A stretch of DNA of 64,000 nucleotides from Norana najaformis (GCA_964023275.1 OZ029915.1:32653989-32717988); one strand, 5' to 3'; counted from the first letter of the stretch, positions 1-11,814 are shown. Notes: generated from the letters alone by a model not told the origin. A program made the numbers and translations.

Positions 1-110
1 TTAAGGTCCCATGCTAGTCTGAGATTTAAATCTCTGAAATATAGCCACCATCAGCAAGCAGACCTGCATCCTCACGCTCAGAGGCGCCTTCGTGTATGCT
101 TTAAACAGTG
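1..110 (-). repeat. tRNA-derived SINE, partial (family A)
   Basis: Runs off the left edge. On the minus strand it reads a tRNA-like head (CTCTGAGCGTGAGGATGCAG) followed by the same body seen at 32404-32650 up to GGGACCTTAA. Confidence 0.5.
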
Positions 111-917
111 AGCTAACCAGGCCAGTGCTTGATATCAACTATTCTCTGTCACTTTATTTTGATGTAATGCTTCATTATCTCAATAAATCTGTTTAACTGC
201 ATGTGCTTCTCATATAAACAATTCTTATATCAGATAATAATAATAACAATTAGAAAACTTCCAATGTGCCAGTGTCTTATGCACAAGGCATCAACCAACC
301 TAGACTAAGACAAAAAACGGGACATGCATGGACCAGCTTTCTGATATCTATTTAAACAATATTTATATATTTGTTTTTTAACTTTAGACTGCATTGACAA
401 TTGACAATATAAAGCACTCTAGAAGTAGATCACTACAAAGCTGTATAAAATGTCATTATCAAAATTACAATAAATGTATCTGTCAGTCATTAGTATTATT
501 ACTATCAATAAAGATTATTCTGGCATGATCAGCTTGTTTAAAAATGATGACTGCATTACCTGTGGAGTTCATCTCTTTTCTCTTTGGTGGCTGTCTGACA
601 AAGCAACATGTCATGCAGGACACTCACAAGTCTCAGAAAATGTGCTTCTTCCTCCTAGGACCAAATAAAACCGTGGGTGACATCAGTTCAAGACTACTTA
701 TACAGACTTTAAACTTCTCCATGCCACATAACATATTTTGCAGTCCCAGTCTGACTGTGCATGAGAAAAGAAAAGAAAAGAAGAAAAGAGAAAAGAGCAG
801 TCCCTTAATCTGTTTGCTGTTTATTAAAAAATTTCAGGTTTCTGCCCACAGTGTTCATTTAATTTTGCATAAACATGCTGTTTTCAGGTTTAAACATTAC
901 AAAACAGAAATAGGTAC

Positions 918-1098
918 CTCATCCATATTGTTGCTGTCTGTAGAAACGGTGATGTTGAAGAGAATCTTGAGGACCTCACAGCACAGGTCCACTTCCTGGT
1001 CACTTACTGGCCGTTCTGCTTCATCAGCACTCCTCAATGTCAGGTCAAGAACTTCAATCAGGTATGTCAGACCATGAAGATCCTGACGTAATTTAGGT
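918..1098 (-). CDS. RIC8: RIC8 exon 7 (residues 184-244)
   Basis: Encodes PKLRQDLHGLTYLIEVLDL, then a PVSDQEVDLCCEVLKILFN block followed by ITVSTDSNNMDE. It ends at GAG|GTACCT in phase 0. No further RIC8 exon was recognised between 1 and 917, so the next exon lies off the window. Confidence 0.92.
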
Positions 1099-4000
1099 CT
1101 GCAACAGATGAATGCTAACGGTCTTTAACATTGACTCTTATACACATACAATTTCAACTTGGTACTTTTAATGCACCACTCACATCTACAGCCACCACAA
1201 AACATCATCAATTGGAAAACACGATGCAAACTAGTGCAACTTAAACCAGCACTTAAACATTCAAATGTCTGTTGTCTAGAGCAGGGCACCACATAGAGTT
1301 GCACATAGCCCAGCCTGTCTAAGAGAAGCTGAATTCTCCAAATTTCAGCCTCAACAAAGGTGGTTGTAGCAATGGCTGTTTGCAGATCAAGTCAACTAGA
1401 CAATGAAAGGCCTGGTGCTAGCCTAACAAAAGGCAAAAGATACAAATTCCATCCAAAGCTGATCATGTACACAGACACAGAAGAACTAGCAGCATATTGA
1501 AGGCAAACCATACTCACTCTACATGGTTCTGGGTTTCCTTTTCTTGGGTTTAAGCAAGCAAAGGATAAATCCTGAAGACAGGGATGTGGTACTAGGTGTT
1601 GTCACAGACAATGGCAAACATGTGGAAATAACTTTTCTAATACAAATTTATCCAAGTCAGAATTATATAACCCAGTCACACTTTGAAGAAGGTAAAAAAA
1701 GAATCAAGAACCGTCTGTGATAGATACCTGACTTCACGACAAAGTGCAGTCAAAACGAACAACATTCTCATGTCAAAGAACTAGAAATAAAAAACAATGT
1801 GTTTGTTATGCTTAGCAAAGATCTTGCAAATGCCCAGTATAACATTTACTAGATGTACCCTAAATACCATAAATGAAATTATTTAACAGTGTTTTTAGAC
1901 TTATACTTTACTGTAAGCAGACAAGCCCAACATGGCTAATCAGAGCCAACAAAGCATTAATCTGTCTATTTAAAGCATTAACAGTGTCAGAAGGAATATA
2001 AAGACAACATTGTTAATTTAGCAAGTTGTCTGCTTTCACACTCGCAAATATTATCCAGTATATACTATACATTCCACCACATTGGCACATAACTAACTAT
2101 GTACACAAAGAGCTGCATTGGTGGCTCTTGTAGACATTCTGAGTTTAAAATGTTACAGTTGATTCATGACTGTTCTGACTGGCTGAGCTTCATCTTAAAT
2201 TTTGGAGCAACACATCTCGGAGTTGCCTGTTCTGGGCTTCAGATGCCTGTTCTCAGTGCAAGGTGTTCTTTCATTGCTCAGTTTCATACTTTCACTATGC
2301 AGCATGCAGGAGTCTTACCACGGTTGGTCCACCATTCAGAATAGGTTGCAAAGTGCCGCTTGAGCTGCATGGCTTTTCTCTGCCTATACTTCATCAGTGG
2401 TTGAAAAACATCCTGACTGAGCGTGGTTTGTGCTGTAAGTGAGGAGTTTCTCTTGAAGAGGTGCAGTAAAGTGTGCAATACAAACAGTAATACTGAATAC
2501 CTTTGGGATTAGGGTTTTTGGTTCTATACATAAGGGTTGAACTGGAAATCCAAAATCTTGTAAGACATTACTTTAAGGACTGCAGGGCCTCACAACAAAT
2601 AATCACTTTAACAATAAAGCAAGACTCAACACCAGGCCACTGCAGTTAAAACCAATGCAAAAACCATGCAGCAATTTTCATGACAGCCAATTTCATGACA
2701 GACCAAGACTCCAAACCCAGACGTATCAGCACAATGGCCAGTATCTTATGATATCTTATCATATGCAATCTGCTAATTCATATCGTCAAGTTCACTCAAT
2801 CACACAAAGTCATAATTACATAATTACAGTTTGGAGCCAACTGTAAACTGGTTATGTGGAAAAGCTAGATGAACCAACCACTTTTCAGTGGTTGGTCCTC
2901 ACCTGGAATAGCCTGCCTTAGAGCTTCACATACTTTAACCACAGACACTGCAAGTACCTCTCACAAACATTAGAAAACTTTTCTCTGTTGTTGCGGCTGG
3001 CCTGGAAGCACCTCCGACTAGGTAAAATTTTAGAGGGGTGCTCACTAAGTGCTCTGAATGAATGAAGGAATGAACCTCTGACTTCTGATATAGCAGGCAC
3101 ATCAAAGTAGGATACTGAAAGTATTTGGCAATTTATCCAACAACAGAAGTCAAAAACAAAACAAGAGCCTTACCTTGATTTCGTGCACCAGAGCTGGATC
3201 TTTATAGGTCTTCAGTCTCTGAACAATACCCTCAATACAGTTGTTAGTGCTGAAAACCAAAAACAACTTTCTCAAAATAAAAATACAAATCCTGTCAATT
3301 TTCAGGGATCCTTTCATCAGTAGCAATATCAATCAGACATAGTGCAATGGTTATCAACACACAGCAAATCTCTCAGCAAATATACACAGTACCAGGATTG
3401 AAATGGCAGGTATGTAATTTTCTCTTCCAAAGATCCCATTCCTTTGCAGGAGATTAATAAACAGATGTATAGTAGATGCATACTGATCCAACATACATAA
3501 ATGCAACGTGATTACAGCATTAGCCTAACATATAAACCAACCTGCAGATTCTCTGTGCAGCCTGGCTGTTGAATATAACGTTACACAGACACTTCTGCGC
3601 CTCAATGATAACTAAAACAAAAAATACATTTTCTAAGCATCTGAAACAAACATTAAAGACATATATATATATAGGATACACATTTGCAAAATCCATCTAT
3701 AATATGCATATAACAATATATATATATATGTTATATATGTATATATATATACTTATATTTATAGTGTGCATAAAACACAGATGTTTATAAATGTTCACTG
3801 CTCAACATAATCTCCAGGGTTGACTACTGCAATAGCCTGCTGGCACGTCTGCCGACTTGTCAGCTAGAGCGCATACAGTCAGTGCTAAACTCTGCTGCCC
3901 GCCTCATTTATGGTCGGACACCATTCAATCATGTCACTGATCTGCTGCGCGACAACCTGCACTGGTTGCGCGTTCCTCAGCGGATCACCTACAAACTGTG

Positions 4001-7000
4001 CCTAATCACATACAAGGCTATTAATGGTCTTCTACCAGACTATATATCCAACTTCCGTATTCGAACAGCCGACAACCAGAACAAATATCGGATACGGTCC
4101 TCATCAAGGAATCAACCGCATGTCCCACAGTCTTCCACGAAGTTCGGTGAATGTTCCTTCACTGTCGCCGGACCCATTGCGTGGAACAGTCTTCCTGACA
4201 ATGTGACGAATGCGCCATCCCTGGATGCATTCAAGTCACGACTCAAGACATCTTTTTAGGATATCTTATGACTGTAGTTGATTTTTGTTTTTTAACCCAT
4301 GTACAGCATCCTTTTCTTCGGCCTTGGCTGTGCTATGGCGCTATATAAATTGTTTTATTATTATTATTATTGTTACAATTCCTTTGGCTTCTGGAACAAT
4401 GCCCTTATTTAGTCTACTCATATATTATATGAGGCAACAAAAATAGGTTGGTTTCTGGATTTAAACCTAGGATATTTTAATTGCTAGTATACTGTATACG
4501 ATATATCGTCTCAATACCCTAGTATCTATTAAAACTCTATTGAAAAAAGCCTGACTCAGGAAGAAGCTTAACAATATGAAAATCTTTAGATCTCAATCAA
4601 CGTAGTGCCACAAACAGACAAGGTGTTAGTCAATGGTTGTTCCAAAGCACACAAATAAAAGCTCTGTCAGTTTATGGAAGTCAGTCCATGAAAAACATGT
4701 AATGTGGCACAAGTTTTCTGCCAAGATCTCAATTTCACCAGTGAATCAGTTAACCCAACAAAGGCAGGAATAGCCTAGGACAGAGCTGTTAACAATATTT
4801 GAATAACACATTTCCAACATCAACACCATTACTGTTCGTGAAAAGTACTGTAATACCAATACCAATATTTTCACCACTACTTTTTGTTAAGTTAACCTTT
4901 ATTGTCCATTAAATACATACACACAGTAAATTTAACAAACAGTAATAAAAGTATAATCTGCATACCACACTTTACCTTAGTTATAACAGTGCACCATACC
5001 ATATCTCCATATGTAAGAATGATATCATTTCAAATGCATGTCATTCAGAGTAGTGCACAAAGGATACAATATTTTGCTAAACCTATGCTCAGTTTTTGCA
5101 AGCAGAGCTTGAACTAATGGACCACATAATTGCAGTGGCTTAGACTGCTCTAAAATCTCTGCAACTGTGTCTTCATTACAGTAGGCATTGGCAGCAGGTA
5201 GCCCAACCCACATCCTTTTCCCTTTGGAAAAAATGTCTAGCCCACAGCAATTGGCTGCATACCCTGTTCATGTGTCATTTCAAATGTCTCTTGTAATGAC
5301 TGGAGACTTTTAATGTTTAATTCATCACAAAGCTTATAAAATTTGAAATTTAAGTCAGAATTTAAGGAAGGCTTTTGTGTCTGCGTGATAGGAGCATCAA
5401 CTTTGGCTTGCTTAAGTCACAGTGACATTTAGTTATATGATTCCAGAGTTCTTTTCTTAGTAAGCTTATGATCTGTCAAGTGTTTGCATTCCTTTGTAAG
5501 CTGATGCCGGGAGACCAACATCCTTTGCCTAAAAACACAACAATACATTATTTAAGAAAGTCACCAGGCTGAGCTTATGCATTACTATATGAATGCAACT
5601 ATAACTATTCAACAATGTACTATATGGAACACTGACATAAATAAGTTTGAAAAATAGCAAAAAGCATTTAAACTGGGACTGAACAACAAGTGGCATTTAA
5701 AAGCAAAACTTATGAAACTTATAACTGTGATGTAGGCATACACAAACTTGTCAATAAAGAGCCAAAATACAGGGGATTAGTGTCAACGAGGCTGATACAA
5801 GAAGTGTGTGCCAAATTGCAAATATAGCTTACAATAAATTTTACATGACAACTTGCAAAATTGCATCATAAATGACATTTAGTAAGAAATAAATTACTAA
5901 CCATTAGAGTTCTGCCTGTTCTTTAAATTTTGCCGTGATCAATTGTGGCGCAGAAGGGTTTGCTCGTTTCACCCTTGGCACATTTCATGTATTTTTGGGG
6001 GAAATTTTCACTCAGGCTGATGTAGCTGAAGAAGCCTTCGATCACTCTGCTCATAGGTTGCTTTGATGTTATTCATTTAAGCAGGCCAACTCATTTTCAA
6101 TTTCTAACTAACTTCACAAACAACCTCAAAGCTACGTATTCACACAAATCAACAAACTAAACTCCCAGTTTATCATTGATAACGAAAGGACATGCTTCTA
6201 GTCAATCCCCTGGTTTGCAGTAATGGACATTCAAAACAACAGACCTTAAAAGTAGAACAAAGTGTCACAAATTATTGGCAACCACACTTTTCGCTTTATA
6301 AATCACAGCCTATTATAAAAATTCAGACAGGAAAAAGTATTGCTATCAAATGATGCTGATTCAATGACTAAAAACCATTGGTATACTCTCTGCGATACTG
6401 ATAAAGTATCGGCAATGCCAAGTGTTGTTTGCGATATTAACAGCCCTGGCCTAGGATTAGCAAAAAACATCTTCTAGGGACTGCACCTGTTCATGGAAGG
6501 CACGATGGCTTAAGTAAACCTGAGAAATGGCCAGCAAGTTAGCACAGAACACTCACAGACAGTCCAAGAATAAACAGTGCTCAAAAATTTTCAGTTCAAC
6601 AACTAAATCAGAAATGGTAAAATTTTGAGTTGACAACACACTTCTGTAGGAAAATAACAATATTTTTGCAGTCAGTAAGTTGGTAATCCAGTGAAATTTT
6701 CTGTTACCAATGGCATCTTGGATTGTTGTGAATCCTGGATTTTCTTCATCATCCCCAGAGGAAGTTGCTAGACCAGCATGGTGCAGTAGGGTCCGCAATG
6801 CACTCTCAGTCGACACTGCCTCAAGACCCGATTTCTCACGACTTATTATGCGGATCGACTCCAAGCAAGCAACGTATGTCTGTCTCTGAAGCTTTTCATT
6901 AAGACGTTGAAAGAGAGCTCCAAAGAACAGCTACAAACAGAAAAACATCTTAGCAATGACGATGCTTTAATCTGAATCGTTAATTAGTTGGACCTGAGCT

Positions 7001-9308
7001 TGGATTCCAATGCTGTGACTTGGTTTACTGCAGTAGAATTAGTCTCAATCCCTGTCACTTTAGTAGACATGAAAAATATTAAGTCCTATTAAGTCCTTAT
7101 ATTAAGTTCAGAACACATAACTATTCAAATCTGCTTCCCATACTACAACACAGACTCTACAGTTTTACAAGTAATTTGATGTGAAAACTGCTCATAAAAA
7201 TTATCGTTTGGCATTGGACTGTAAGAAATCTGTAAAAGGAAGATTAACGTTCGACTTGCGATCAGAATAGCATTAGACGTTTGTATGAATGAACATGTGA
7301 AATAAAGAGTACAACTCAAATGCCAAAAATCTCAGATTAAACATACCTGTTTCAACTCAGCCGTAAAGTCAGGAAACTGGTATGTTTGAGCATGCTGTAA
7401 TATAACAACAGTAGCTCTTAGCAATAAAAGCTAAAAACATACTTGACTAAACGCAGATGGGCTATTAGACATGTGTTACTGGTGGTATACCTAGGTTTTG
7501 GCATGCATCCAGCTTCATGTGGGAGGCCTGCGCTGGTAACCTATGCAAAAACACATTGAGTTTAAGATCTTAATCCTTATTCACAAATGTCTTTCATGCT
7601 GTGCTTCATCCAGCGTACAGAACTGCATGTTTTGGTGTCATCCATACCTAGCTTCATCCCTTTGCTCTGTTGCACAAGGTGATCTGGTAGTCCTACCTAC
7701 TTGAACTTCCACAGTCAAACACAGAAGCTTTGCTGTGGTTTGTCCATCTTTCTGGAATATTTTGCCCAGCAACCTACTACATGGGCTCCTCGGCCAGAAT
7801 GGCACTAGGTTCCCAGTCTTTTCTGGTCGCTGGTCTAAGACTCTAGAATTCACTACCTGTTTCTGTCTGCTTGGCTGGTTCTGTGATCAGTGGCATTTAG
7901 GTCCGGGATGAAGTCCCATCTTTCTTGTACTGCTTATTCTCCATAGACTGTCTTCCAGTCTCCGGGCCTCACAGACTTCAACTGGTTCTGTCCAGTGGCG
8001 ATGCTTATGGGGTGCAATTTAACTCAGAAGCAACCATTTACTGATTCCTTGTGCATCATGATAACATTGTTAGGGAAATTTTCTGATTATATTAGATTAC
8101 CTAATCTAGATTTAATTGCTTCTTTTCCATAGGCACCGGAAAACAATGCTGCTTGATTAAGGCTTTGTGTTGTCAGGTCGGAAGCATCTCTGAGGAGTTT
8201 CTCTTGAAAAAAGGCGCTACACAATTTCACAATTATTGTGGTTATGGAAAGTAAATATACAATTTCACAATTATTAGGATTAAGGAAAGAGAAAATTATA
8301 ATGGCCGTTCAAGCTGGCCTTTACTGACCAATGCATTTCAATCAAACATTTCAATTCTATAAGCACACCAAAAACCAAAATCATTTGTATCCCAGACACT
8401 CATAACTATATATTTACGCTGGTTAGAAAATTTTTAAATTATAAAGGTAAAAAACCTCTTTACATCACTCCGTAGAAACTTATGGGAAGTGTGGCCCTGA
8501 AGCACAAACAAGACTACAGCAAACCAACAACAGGTCGACTTGTGCTGGCATCAATTTACTAATGGACAGATGGAAAGTGAAGTTCCTGCCAAATAGTCTG
8601 GAATCTCATGTATTGTCACTGATCCAAATACTAACTAAGCATGCACCACTTAACTTCACAGCATTGTCATTGTAAAACCTCAGCACCAAGCTGTCATTCT
8701 ACCTGCTGTAATCTTTAAACATTAATTTACTTAACATAGTGAATAAGTGAATCGGCTTTGACACCAGACAAAGTTTATTTCTTTTTCTAGTTCTAATGTT
8801 TTTAAAGCAAAAAATCTACTGATGTAGGGCATAATCAAATACGACTGGTTATAAATTCACTGGCAAATTATGAGCAGATATGCTTAATAAATTATTGCCT
8901 TTCAGCAATGCATTTTTTCTGAGTGCTTATGAAGTACTTGCATTTTATTTTTCGACTGAAGTTCGTAAGTATCTAATATCTGAAACATTATGGAATGCAG
9001 TGTATATAATTTTGACTGGCGTTACCCAAATACATCATATTATGCTTTACTTCTCAGCGACCAATGTACTACACAAATGTTTGGTGACATTAAATTACAA
9101 CCTTCGTACGTTGCCGCATGGTTTACGTGTCCCTACGCCATCAGAATCGAAAGGGGCAAGAAAGGGAAAAGACGACACTGTCAAACACAAAAACATTTTC
9201 AGACCAGATTAATTTTGTGATATTAACCTTTATGTTGAAGTCCGTTAGCTGGGCGTAAAATTCGTCTTCGCTTCCGTTCTGGATCACTTTTATCGCGCTT
9301 TCGTTCAT
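918..9308 (-). CDS. RIC8: RIC8 (synembryn), G-alpha chaperone/GEF, 5' part of gene
   Basis: Partial gene. Exons from 5' to 3' on the minus strand: 9308-9228, 7394-7347, 6930-6708, 3611-3542, 3249-3174, 1780-1728, 1098-918. They sum to 732 nt (244 codons) with matching phases and GT/AG at each junction; the gene continues past the left edge (family about 530-560 aa). Residues 44-75 (LFFGALFQRL..., CLESIRIISREKSGLEAV) and later stretches EAQKCLCNVIFNS, FFDMRMLFVLTAL and CCEVLKILFNITVST match the conserved armadillo-like helical repeats of RIC8. Family knowledge: cytosolic chaperone and nucleotide exchange factor for heterotrimeric G-alpha subunits, acting in G-protein biogenesis and asymmetric division. 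The start is the first ATG after an in-frame TAG upstream. Introns carry a LINE end (3795-4375), a LINE relic (7560-8230) and a possible hAT relic (4990-5530). I cannot tell RIC8A from RIC8B; invertebrates usually have one gene. Confidence 0.93.
1728..1780 (-). CDS. RIC8: RIC8 exon 6 (residues 167-183)
   Basis: A 53-nt micro-exon encoding FFDMRMLFVLTALCREV and the first two bases of an Arg codon. It follows TTCTAG and is followed by GTATCT. The FFD(M/L)RLLF-LTAL block is a RIC8 hallmark and bridges exons 5 and 7 in exact phase. Confidence 0.92.
3174..3249 (-). CDS. RIC8: RIC8 exon 5 (residues 141-166)
   Basis: A 76-nt exon encoding (S)TNNCIEGIVQRLKTYKDP then ALVHEIK. Acceptor TTTCAG, donor GTAAGG, leaving in phase 0. 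Confidence 0.92.
3542..3611 (-). CDS. RIC8: RIC8 exon 4 (residues 118-140)
   Basis: A 70-nt exon after TTTTAG encoding VIIEAQKCLCNVIFNSQAAQ then RIC. It enters in phase 1 and leaves in phase 2 (AG|GTTGGT). It matches the ESLKCLCNLV block of vertebrate RIC8A. Confidence 0.92.
3795..4375 (+). mobile_element. L2/CR1-like LINE 3' end in RIC8 intron
   Basis: The reading frame encodes the C-terminal end of a non-LTR reverse transcriptase: RVDYCNSLLARLPTCQLERI, QSVLNSAARLIYGR, DNLHWLRVPQRITYKLC, then AGPIAWNSLPDNV and FKSRLKTSF with a stop. A 3'UTR ends GGCGCTATATAAATTGTT plus (TTA)n. It is 5' truncated and intact for its last 125 codons, so relatively young. It lies antisense to RIC8. Confidence 0.85.
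4990..5530 (-). pseudogene. Decayed transposase-like relic (hAT-like?)
   Basis: Broken minus-strand frames in a RIC8 intron encode HQLTKECKHLTDHKLTKK, then LCDELNIKSLQSLQETFEMT, and later CGPLVQALLAKTEHRFSKIL. The last resembles the helical region of hAT/ZBED transposases (LVxAIxxGIxxRFxxxL). Stops and frame changes show it is dead. Family assignment is tentative. Confidence 0.3.
6708..6930 (-). CDS. RIC8: RIC8 exon 3 (residues 44-117)
   Basis: Encodes LFFGALFQRLNEKLQ..., the highly conserved LESIRIISREKSGLE segment, then HHAGLATSSG and NPGFTTIQDAI. It ends in phase 1 at G|GTAACA. This is the longest and most diagnostic exon of the visible gene. Confidence 0.93.
7347..7394 (-). CDS. RIC8: RIC8 exon 2 (residues 28-43)
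   Basis: A 48-nt exon too small for ORF scanning. It encodes HAQTYQFPDFTAELKQ, with acceptor TTACAG and donor GTATGT, phase 0 on both sides. The Q-F-P/T-F motif corresponds to QSFTF in vertebrate RIC8. Confidence 0.85.
7560..8230 (+). mobile_element. Decayed LINE 3' end in RIC8 intron
   Basis: The plus strand reads a corrupted RT C-terminus with SSARMALGSQSFLVAGLRL-stop-NSLP, aligning with AGRRLWNSLP at 50700. It ends near AAAGGCGCTACACAATTTCA at 8210-8229, the usual LINE 3' motif. It has several stops. Confidence 0.6.
9228..9308 (-). CDS. RIC8: RIC8 exon 1 (residues 1-27)
   Basis: Begins MNESAIKVIQNGSEDEFYAQ and ends AAG|GTTAAT, phase 0. It joins directly to an exon beginning HAQTYQFPDF, giving the usual RIC8 N-terminal layout of a short helix followed by a Tyr/Phe-rich linker. 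Confidence 0.8.
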
Positions 9309-9537
9309 ATTTAGCGACTGCTCGATGGATCGGAAATATCCAGTTTTCTATCACCGAGAACTGCAGCAATTTTATTACGTCTATCGCAGATGCCTTCGAT
9401 TTCTGGTCAAAGCGACCGTCTTTTAAGAGCAGCCGCAAGGTGCCGTCAGCATCCGTTTGTTTATGCAGAGTTAAAATAAGCAATTTATTTCTGAAACGAC
9501 AGTTTCATGCAAGCGCCCGGCGACTGCAGCTCGTTAT

Positions 9538-9700
9538 CTGTTAACTTTATCGTAATCGTAAGCTCGAGATCTCTACCGCGCCCAACAAAGCCAAGTCTCG
9601 GGAACCATCTTATTTACAGACGCTTAATCAAAACGAAATCGTAGACAGGAAGGGTTCGGTTCCAGATCAAGAACTTTATGTTGAGGGAGACATCTAAGAG
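9538..9700 (-). mobile_element. LINE 3' end, (ATTACG)n-tail family, next to RIC8 start
   Basis: The plus strand begins TATCGTAATCGTAAGCTCGA and continues GCGCCCAACAAAGCC...CGGTTCCAGATCAAGA. It is the reverse complement of the 3'UTR at 26640-26770. It lies about 230 bp upstream of the RIC8 ATG. Confidence 0.65.
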
Positions 9701-9702
9701 TT

Positions 9703-9830
9703 GTATTATTACGATCAGTGTTAAGTACTGGCCAAACTACTTAAGTAAAGGTAAACCTATTTTCAAGTACTTGAGCAAAAGTATAAGTACCCATATCTGA
9801 TTTTACTTAAGTAAAAGTAAAAATGGCCTG
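9703..9830. repeat. (A)GTACTTAAGTAAAAG-rich repeat, hAT-like terminus
   Basis: Contains repeated TACTTAAGTAAA(A/G)GTA in both orientations (for example 9737-9752, 9804-9821). Such sequence is typical of ends of some hAT non-autonomous elements. Exact ends were not found. Confidence 0.3.
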
Positions 9831-10611
9831 TATCTATGATTCTGTGTATAGTCCATACGTATGGAGAATGTATGTAATGTAAGTATGTGTGAATGCATGT
9901 ATGTATGTGCATTTTTCTGTCAATCTGTATATTTCTATGTATATATGTACATGTAAGTAAGTAGGCCTATCTATGTATGCAAATATGTATGAATGTATGT
10001 ATGAATGTAGGGCCTTTGTATGTATGTACATAGTTCTCATCAAAAGCGCTGCTATGGTGAATTTCACCTATACTAAAATAGACCTAATTATTTATTGCAA
10101 AAGTATTTTGCTTCCTTAATTCAGTCCAGCTATTTACCCATATATTTGATGTTGGCTACCAAGGTATCACACCGTTTCACAAATCGCTCTATGTTTATTG
10201 GTCATGGCAGACCTAGAATTTGAACGCAAGCGGCACACTGACCATTTATCCAATGGCACTTGCTGGGTGACCTTCCGTAACGTTACCCCGTTGGTTAGTA
10301 CAAACCTGTATAACATGTACTTCCCCGAGTTTTGCACATCCTCTTCTTTTTCCGATATCGGTCTTCAGACCGTCTCGCGACGTCGCAACAGGGTGGTCCG
10401 TACCAAGAAATCGGATCAATTTGGGGCGGTATTTGATTCGGCAGCGAACGTTACGGCTGTGACTTTCCCGGGAGCACACAGACCAGTTTAGTTTGACACG
10501 ACAGTACTTCGCCAGGCACGTTTCCTGAAAGGCGCCGATTGGGTTAATTCTGTGTAATAGCTTACCATTACAGAGACTCTGAGCGTTTGGCCAAGTACTC
10601 ACTTCGAACAC

Positions 10612-10721
10612 TTCCAGTGTTGCGAAAATTAATGTAAATGTAGATGTACACGGTTTTCTATAGCGATTCCAGTGTTGCGAAAATTAATGTAAATGTAGAT
10701 GTACACGGTTTTCTATAGCGA
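10612..10721 (+). repeat. 55-bp tandem duplication
   Basis: TTCCAGTGTTGCGAAAATTA...TTTTCTATAGCGA starts at 10612 and again at 10667, essentially identical. It covers the tail of a SINE and a few flanking bases, so it is a recent local duplication. Confidence 0.8.
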
Positions 10722-10830
10722 CTGTATGGCCTCGATCCTGTTCATTTTTTCAATGAATTTATCAGGTGAGATCATTCAGCACCGCTGTCGAACGTGGCGG
10801 CGTTCCCCGAGTTTCGCACAAGCTCTTATC
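10667..10830 (-). repeat. SINE family A, tail and body
   Basis: Contains the tail (ATTAATGTAAATGTAGATGT on the plus strand), ACACGGTTTTCTATAGCGAC, TATGGCCTCGATCCTGTTCA and TTTTTCAATGAATTTATC, all shared with 32404-32650 and 63717-63840. The tail end is tandemly duplicated at 10612-10666. Confidence 0.65.
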
Positions 10831-10973
10831 TTTCCTTTATCGGGTATCAATCCGTCTCGTGACCTCGTAACAGACTGGGCCTGTACCTTGAAAACGGTTC
10901 CTTTTGAAGCAGCATCTAAGCCAAACAGCTGGTGTTTCGGCTATAACTCTCTCGGGAGCGCACCGACCAGTCT

Positions 10974-11040
10974 ATCGTAATCGTAACTCCGAGATTTCTA
11001 CAGCGCCCAACGAAAGCCGCGCCGCGGGACAAGCATTTTC
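10974..11040 (-). mobile_element. LINE 3' end fragment, (ATTACG)n-tail family
   Basis: The plus strand reads TATCGTAATCGTAACTCCGA, GATTTCTACAGCGCCCAACG, AAAGCCGCGCCGCGGGA, as at 35097 and 52750. Confidence 0.6.
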
Positions 11041-11524
11041 CAGCGACTATACATACTTTTTCTCAAACAGAGCCTGTTGGTAAGCTTTCATTGCATAACC
11101 ACTCATTTTACACAGCCTTTTCAGGCCTGTGGTATGGATATGGTATGGCCTACGGATATGGTAAAATGAAGGAGGCCCAACAACTTCAGGAATGGCGCCA
11201 TTGGACGTTCGAGCCTGCCCAGTAAGAAGTTTGGCCTATATATTTATCACTAAAAGGTTTTCCACGAGTTCTGGACAACCTCTCATCTTCCCACTAGACC
11301 ATAGAGCGATCTTGCAACAGGGTGGGTGGAAAAACCTGTCGGATCAGTGGAGCCGCAACCATTGATTGTTTCGGCTGTGACTCGGGAGCGCACTGATTAG
11401 ACTTTCTCCCGAACGCTCTTTTCGTTCGAACTTACTGTGTATCTCGCAATACTTTCCCGAAACCGGTCTCGGATTATTTAGGCCTATATAGGCTATATTC
11501 GCCCAGCTCACGGATGCACTGTAG

Positions 11525-11640
11525 GCCTATATAGGCTATCGGTCCGTACACGGGGACCTTAAATGGCCGATAAATTCATTGAAAAATGAGCAGGGTCGAG
11601 GACATACGGTTGCAATAGAAAACCGTGTATGTACACTGAC
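11525..11640 (+). repeat. SINE family A, body and tail
   Basis: Plus-strand copy: GGGGACCTTAAATGG, TTCATTGAAAAATGAGCAGG, CATACGGTTGCAATAGAAAA, then CCGTGTATGTACA. Opposite orientation to the copy at 10667. Confidence 0.65.
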
Positions 11641-11814
11641 ATAGGCAGCTTATCGCTAACCATACGCAGCCAAATTGCTTCGAATCGTATAATATTTAAT
11701 TATTATGCAGAATGCAGTATTTTTTTGTTTATACATTTATTAAGCACCACTAGCTAATGACTAAGCATCAGTCAATGGCAGTGATAAATTGTGCTCAAAG
11801 TCCCTACACAGTAA

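Larger units (their letters stand above)
10320..11420 (+). repeat. Triplicated ~200-bp repeat
   Basis: Three diverged direct copies: about 10320-10495, 10795-10975 and 11255-11400. Each has CCCCGAGTTT(T/C)GCACA-like sequence (CACGAGTTCTGGACA in the third), then CTCTT/CTTATC, a CGT-CTCG(C/T)GACxTCG(C/T)AACAG block, and (C/T)TCGGGAGCGCAC(A/C/T)GA. Copies two and three are the closest around CTCGGGAGCGCAC. The unit is not recognised. Confidence 0.5.

Noticed and set aside
544..1077. 177-codon plus-strand frame
   Set aside because: Opposite strand to RIC8 exon 7, which shows clear family similarity and splice sites.
2284..2478. Minus-strand frame containing LTAQTTLSQDV, first considered as the missing RIC8 exon
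   Set aside because: No phase or splice-site fit; the true micro-exon is at 1728-1780.
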